Source: CAYZBF01 sp964476585 (GTDB taxonomy: Bacteria > Hydrothermota > UBA3072). From it: a stretch of DNA of 64,000 nucleotides. Both the position numbers and the translations under genes were made by a program. Location of the stretch: assembly GCA_964476585.1 (NCBI GenBank), contig CAYZBF010000001.1:1-64000 (forward strand), in the 5' to 3' direction. Position 1 is the stretch's first letter. Each line of letters starts with the position of its first letter. Positions 62,776 through 64,000 of this stretch are shown here, one piece after another. Below the pieces are notes generated by a model. The model ran no database searches. It saw only the letters and a list, made by a program, of their open reading frames with translations, and was not told the origin of the DNA.

Positions 62776-63908
62776 TTAATCAATTCCTTGGTAGTCGAAA
62801 AAGCCCACCGCTCTGCCTCAATAATATCTTCTACAGTGGGATCTTTAACTACCTTGTGGGATTCTGTAACCTCTATTACAATATCCATAATTCCCCTGAA
62901 CCCAATTTTACCAGAAAGAAAAGCATTCACAGCCACCTCGTCTGAGGCAACAAAAACAGCCGGAAGTGTTCCACCTTCCTTTAGCGTATAGAAGGAAAGG
63001 GGAATAAGCGGAAATCTTTCTTGATCAACTTTTAAAAAAGTTAGCGACTCGACATCAGAAATTAATAGTCGCGGAGTAGGTGAACAAATATGTTCTGGAG
63101 CTGTTAGTGCGAATTGAATTGGAATTTTCATATCAGGCTTTGATAACTCTGCGATAATCGAGCCATCTTTGAATTCGACCATTCCGTGGACAATAGACTC
63201 TGGATGTATAACAACCTCGATTTCATCGGGTGATAGATCAAAAAGAACGGATGCCTCAATAATCTCAAGGGCTTTGTTCATTAAGGTCGCAGAATCTATT
63301 GTTATCTTCTTTCCCATCTTCCAGGTGGGATGATTCAAAGCCTGCTGTGGTGTTATTCCATCAAAGGACTTCCTGTTATAAAAAGGACCTCCTGATGCGG
63401 GAAGGATTATTTTTTTTACAGAAGAACGATCAGCACCTAAAAGACACTGATAAATAGCAGAATGTTCACTATCAACTGGTATGAGTTTACCAGCCATATT
63501 GGGTAAGCTTTTCTTTAAGAGGGGGGCATAGGCAACAATGGTCTCTTTATTTGCGGTAGCAACTCTCTTCCCACTTTCCATCGCTTTTATAAGAGGCTCA
63601 TAGGTTAAACTTCCTGCTGATGCTATGACAATTGCATCTATTTCCTCATTTGTGGCCAACTCAATTGTTCCAGGAACACCAGTAAGAGTGGTCCATCTGC
63701 CATCTACCAGATCATCTAATCTTTTTTTATTTTCCGGGAAGAATGTACCTACATAAAGAGGATTGAATTCTTCTGCCTGTTTCACTAATAATGAAATATT
63801 ATTCCCTCCATAGAGAGCAAACACTTCATAATCATCAAGGTTTCTTATAGCCTCAAGGGTATTTCTCCCAACAGAACCAGTAGAACCTAAAACTGCTATT
63901 CTTTTCAT
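62772..63908 (-). CDS. dxr: 1-Deoxy-D-xylulose 5-phosphate reductoisomerase
   Basis: 378 residues. NADPH site GSTGSVGRNTLEAI (~8), metal/substrate residues in PVDSEHSAIYQCL and PASGGPFYNRK, MGKKITIDSATLMNKALEIIEA, HPESIVHGMVEFKDGS. It catalyses the committed step of the MEP isoprenoid pathway. It overlaps cdsA (ATGA) upstream and rseP (ATGA) downstream, a conserved bacterial order. Confidence 0.96.
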   Translation of the reverse strand: MKRIAVLGSTGSVGRNTLEAIRNLDDYEVFALYGGNNISLLVKQAEEFNPLYVGTFFPENKKRLDDLVDGRWTTLTGVPGTIELATNEEIDAIVIASAGSLTYEPLIKAMESGKRVATANKETIVAYAPLLKKSLPNMAGKLIPVDSEHSAIYQCLLGADRSSVKKIILPASGGPFYNRKSFDGITPQQALNHPTWKMGKKITIDSATLMNKALEIIEASVLFDLSPDEIEVVIHPESIVHGMVEFKDGSIIAELSKPDMKIPIQFALTAPEHICSPTPRLLISDVESLTFLKVDQERFPLIPLSFYTLKEGGTLPAVFVASDEVAVNAFLSGKIGFRGIMDIVIEVTESHKVVKDPTVEDIIEAERWAFSTTKELIK

Positions 63909-64000
63909 CTTACTGCAAAGAAGCGTAGATAATAATAGATTAATGGAGCTGTAAAGAGGAGACTGTCAAATCGATCAAGGAACCCGCCATGTCCGGGAAT
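63905..64000 (-). CDS. cdsA: Phosphatidate cytidylyltransferase, C-terminal end
   Basis: The last 31 residues of a gene that continues beyond the window. They read IPGHGGFLDRFDSLLFTAPL and then IYYYLRFFAVR, the CdsA signature (GHGGxxDRxDS) and final membrane helix. It makes CDP-diacylglycerol for phospholipids. The TGA stop overlaps the dxr start (ATGA). Confidence 0.9.
   Translation of the reverse strand: MPGHGGFLDRFDSLLFTAPLIYYYLRFFAVR

Noticed and set aside
1..64000. CRISPR array
   Set aside because: No regularly spaced identical repeats with unique spacers; the phrase repeats in gaps are degenerate and irregular, and no cas genes are seen.
1..64000. Prophage, insertion sequence or conventional integrated element
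   Set aside because: No transposase, integrase or phage structural gene is recognisable; the repeat elements carry no coding capacity.

Overview
The window looks like a metagenome-derived contig from an uncultured Gram-negative bacterium with low to moderate G+C. It ends inside genes at both edges and carries a 10-N assembly gap inside purL. Diderm hallmarks are an Omp85-family protein with POTRA domains, an LptE-like lipoprotein, a PpiD/SurA-like chaperone, a TonB-dependent receptor, an LpoB-like lipoprotein and two PilT-family ATPases. Seven large secreted proteins end in the same Por-secretion (type IX, T9SS) or FlgD-fold C-terminal sorting domain, typically finishing in K(L/M/I)VV(V/I)R. 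A PorV/PorQ-like barrel is encoded among them. With acetate kinase and phosphotransacylase this suggests a fermentative member of the FCB-like candidate phyla (WOR-3/Stahlbacteria, Cloacimonadota or relatives). That placement is inference; no marker search was possible.

Layout. 1-8.4 kb: the end of a glutamate-synthase-type oxidoreductase, acetate kinase, NDP kinase, a secreted papain-like protease with eight FG-GAP-like repeats, a TamL/BamA-like protein and a phosphotransacylase. 8.5-21.2 kb: one tight six-gene minus-strand operon (TonB receptor, two giant secreted proteins, PorV-like protein, TPR lipoprotein, another secreted protein), with a strong promoter at one end and a terminator at the other. 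21.4-28.2 kb: a pilT pair, tRNA-Arg(CCG) abutting an HU gene, lptE, ppiD, gltX. 28.6-36 kb: ffh, a DUF456 protein, and a 1621-residue secreted protein that looks like a fusion of two proteins of the operon. 36.2-46.6 kb (plus strand): LpoB/TPR/LPP20 lipoprotein trio, M14 carboxypeptidase, EamA transporter, amidohydrolase, class II ribonucleotide reductase, phosphoesterase. 46.6-50.6 kb: glycosyltransferase, HD-GYP and HEAT-like proteins. 50.9-59.4 kb: purE (class II) with purC, a second secreted paralogue, purQ and a PurS-PurL fusion. 59.6-64 kb: cdsA-dxr-rseP-transketolase, each overlapping the next.

Promoters are conventional TTGACA/T-N16-17-TATAAT types and could be placed for many transcription units. 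Several genes (ffh, purL, the 194-aa protein at 50.9 kb, probably the M14 peptidase) have a -10 box about 7 nt before the ATG and no Shine-Dalgarno sequence, so they look leaderless.

The least explained content is intergenic. Three hairpin-rich elements of about 250-370 bp (29994-30295, 40910-41280, 56314-56567) have terminal inverted repeats and a shared core. Their internal hairpin keeps its pairing while its sequence changes. One forms the 3' end of a peptidase gene and one sits inside the purL-purQ unit. Other gaps hold a duplicated ~160-bp repeat, a CACCACAAAG-bounded inverted-repeat element and patchworks of short degenerate phrases.
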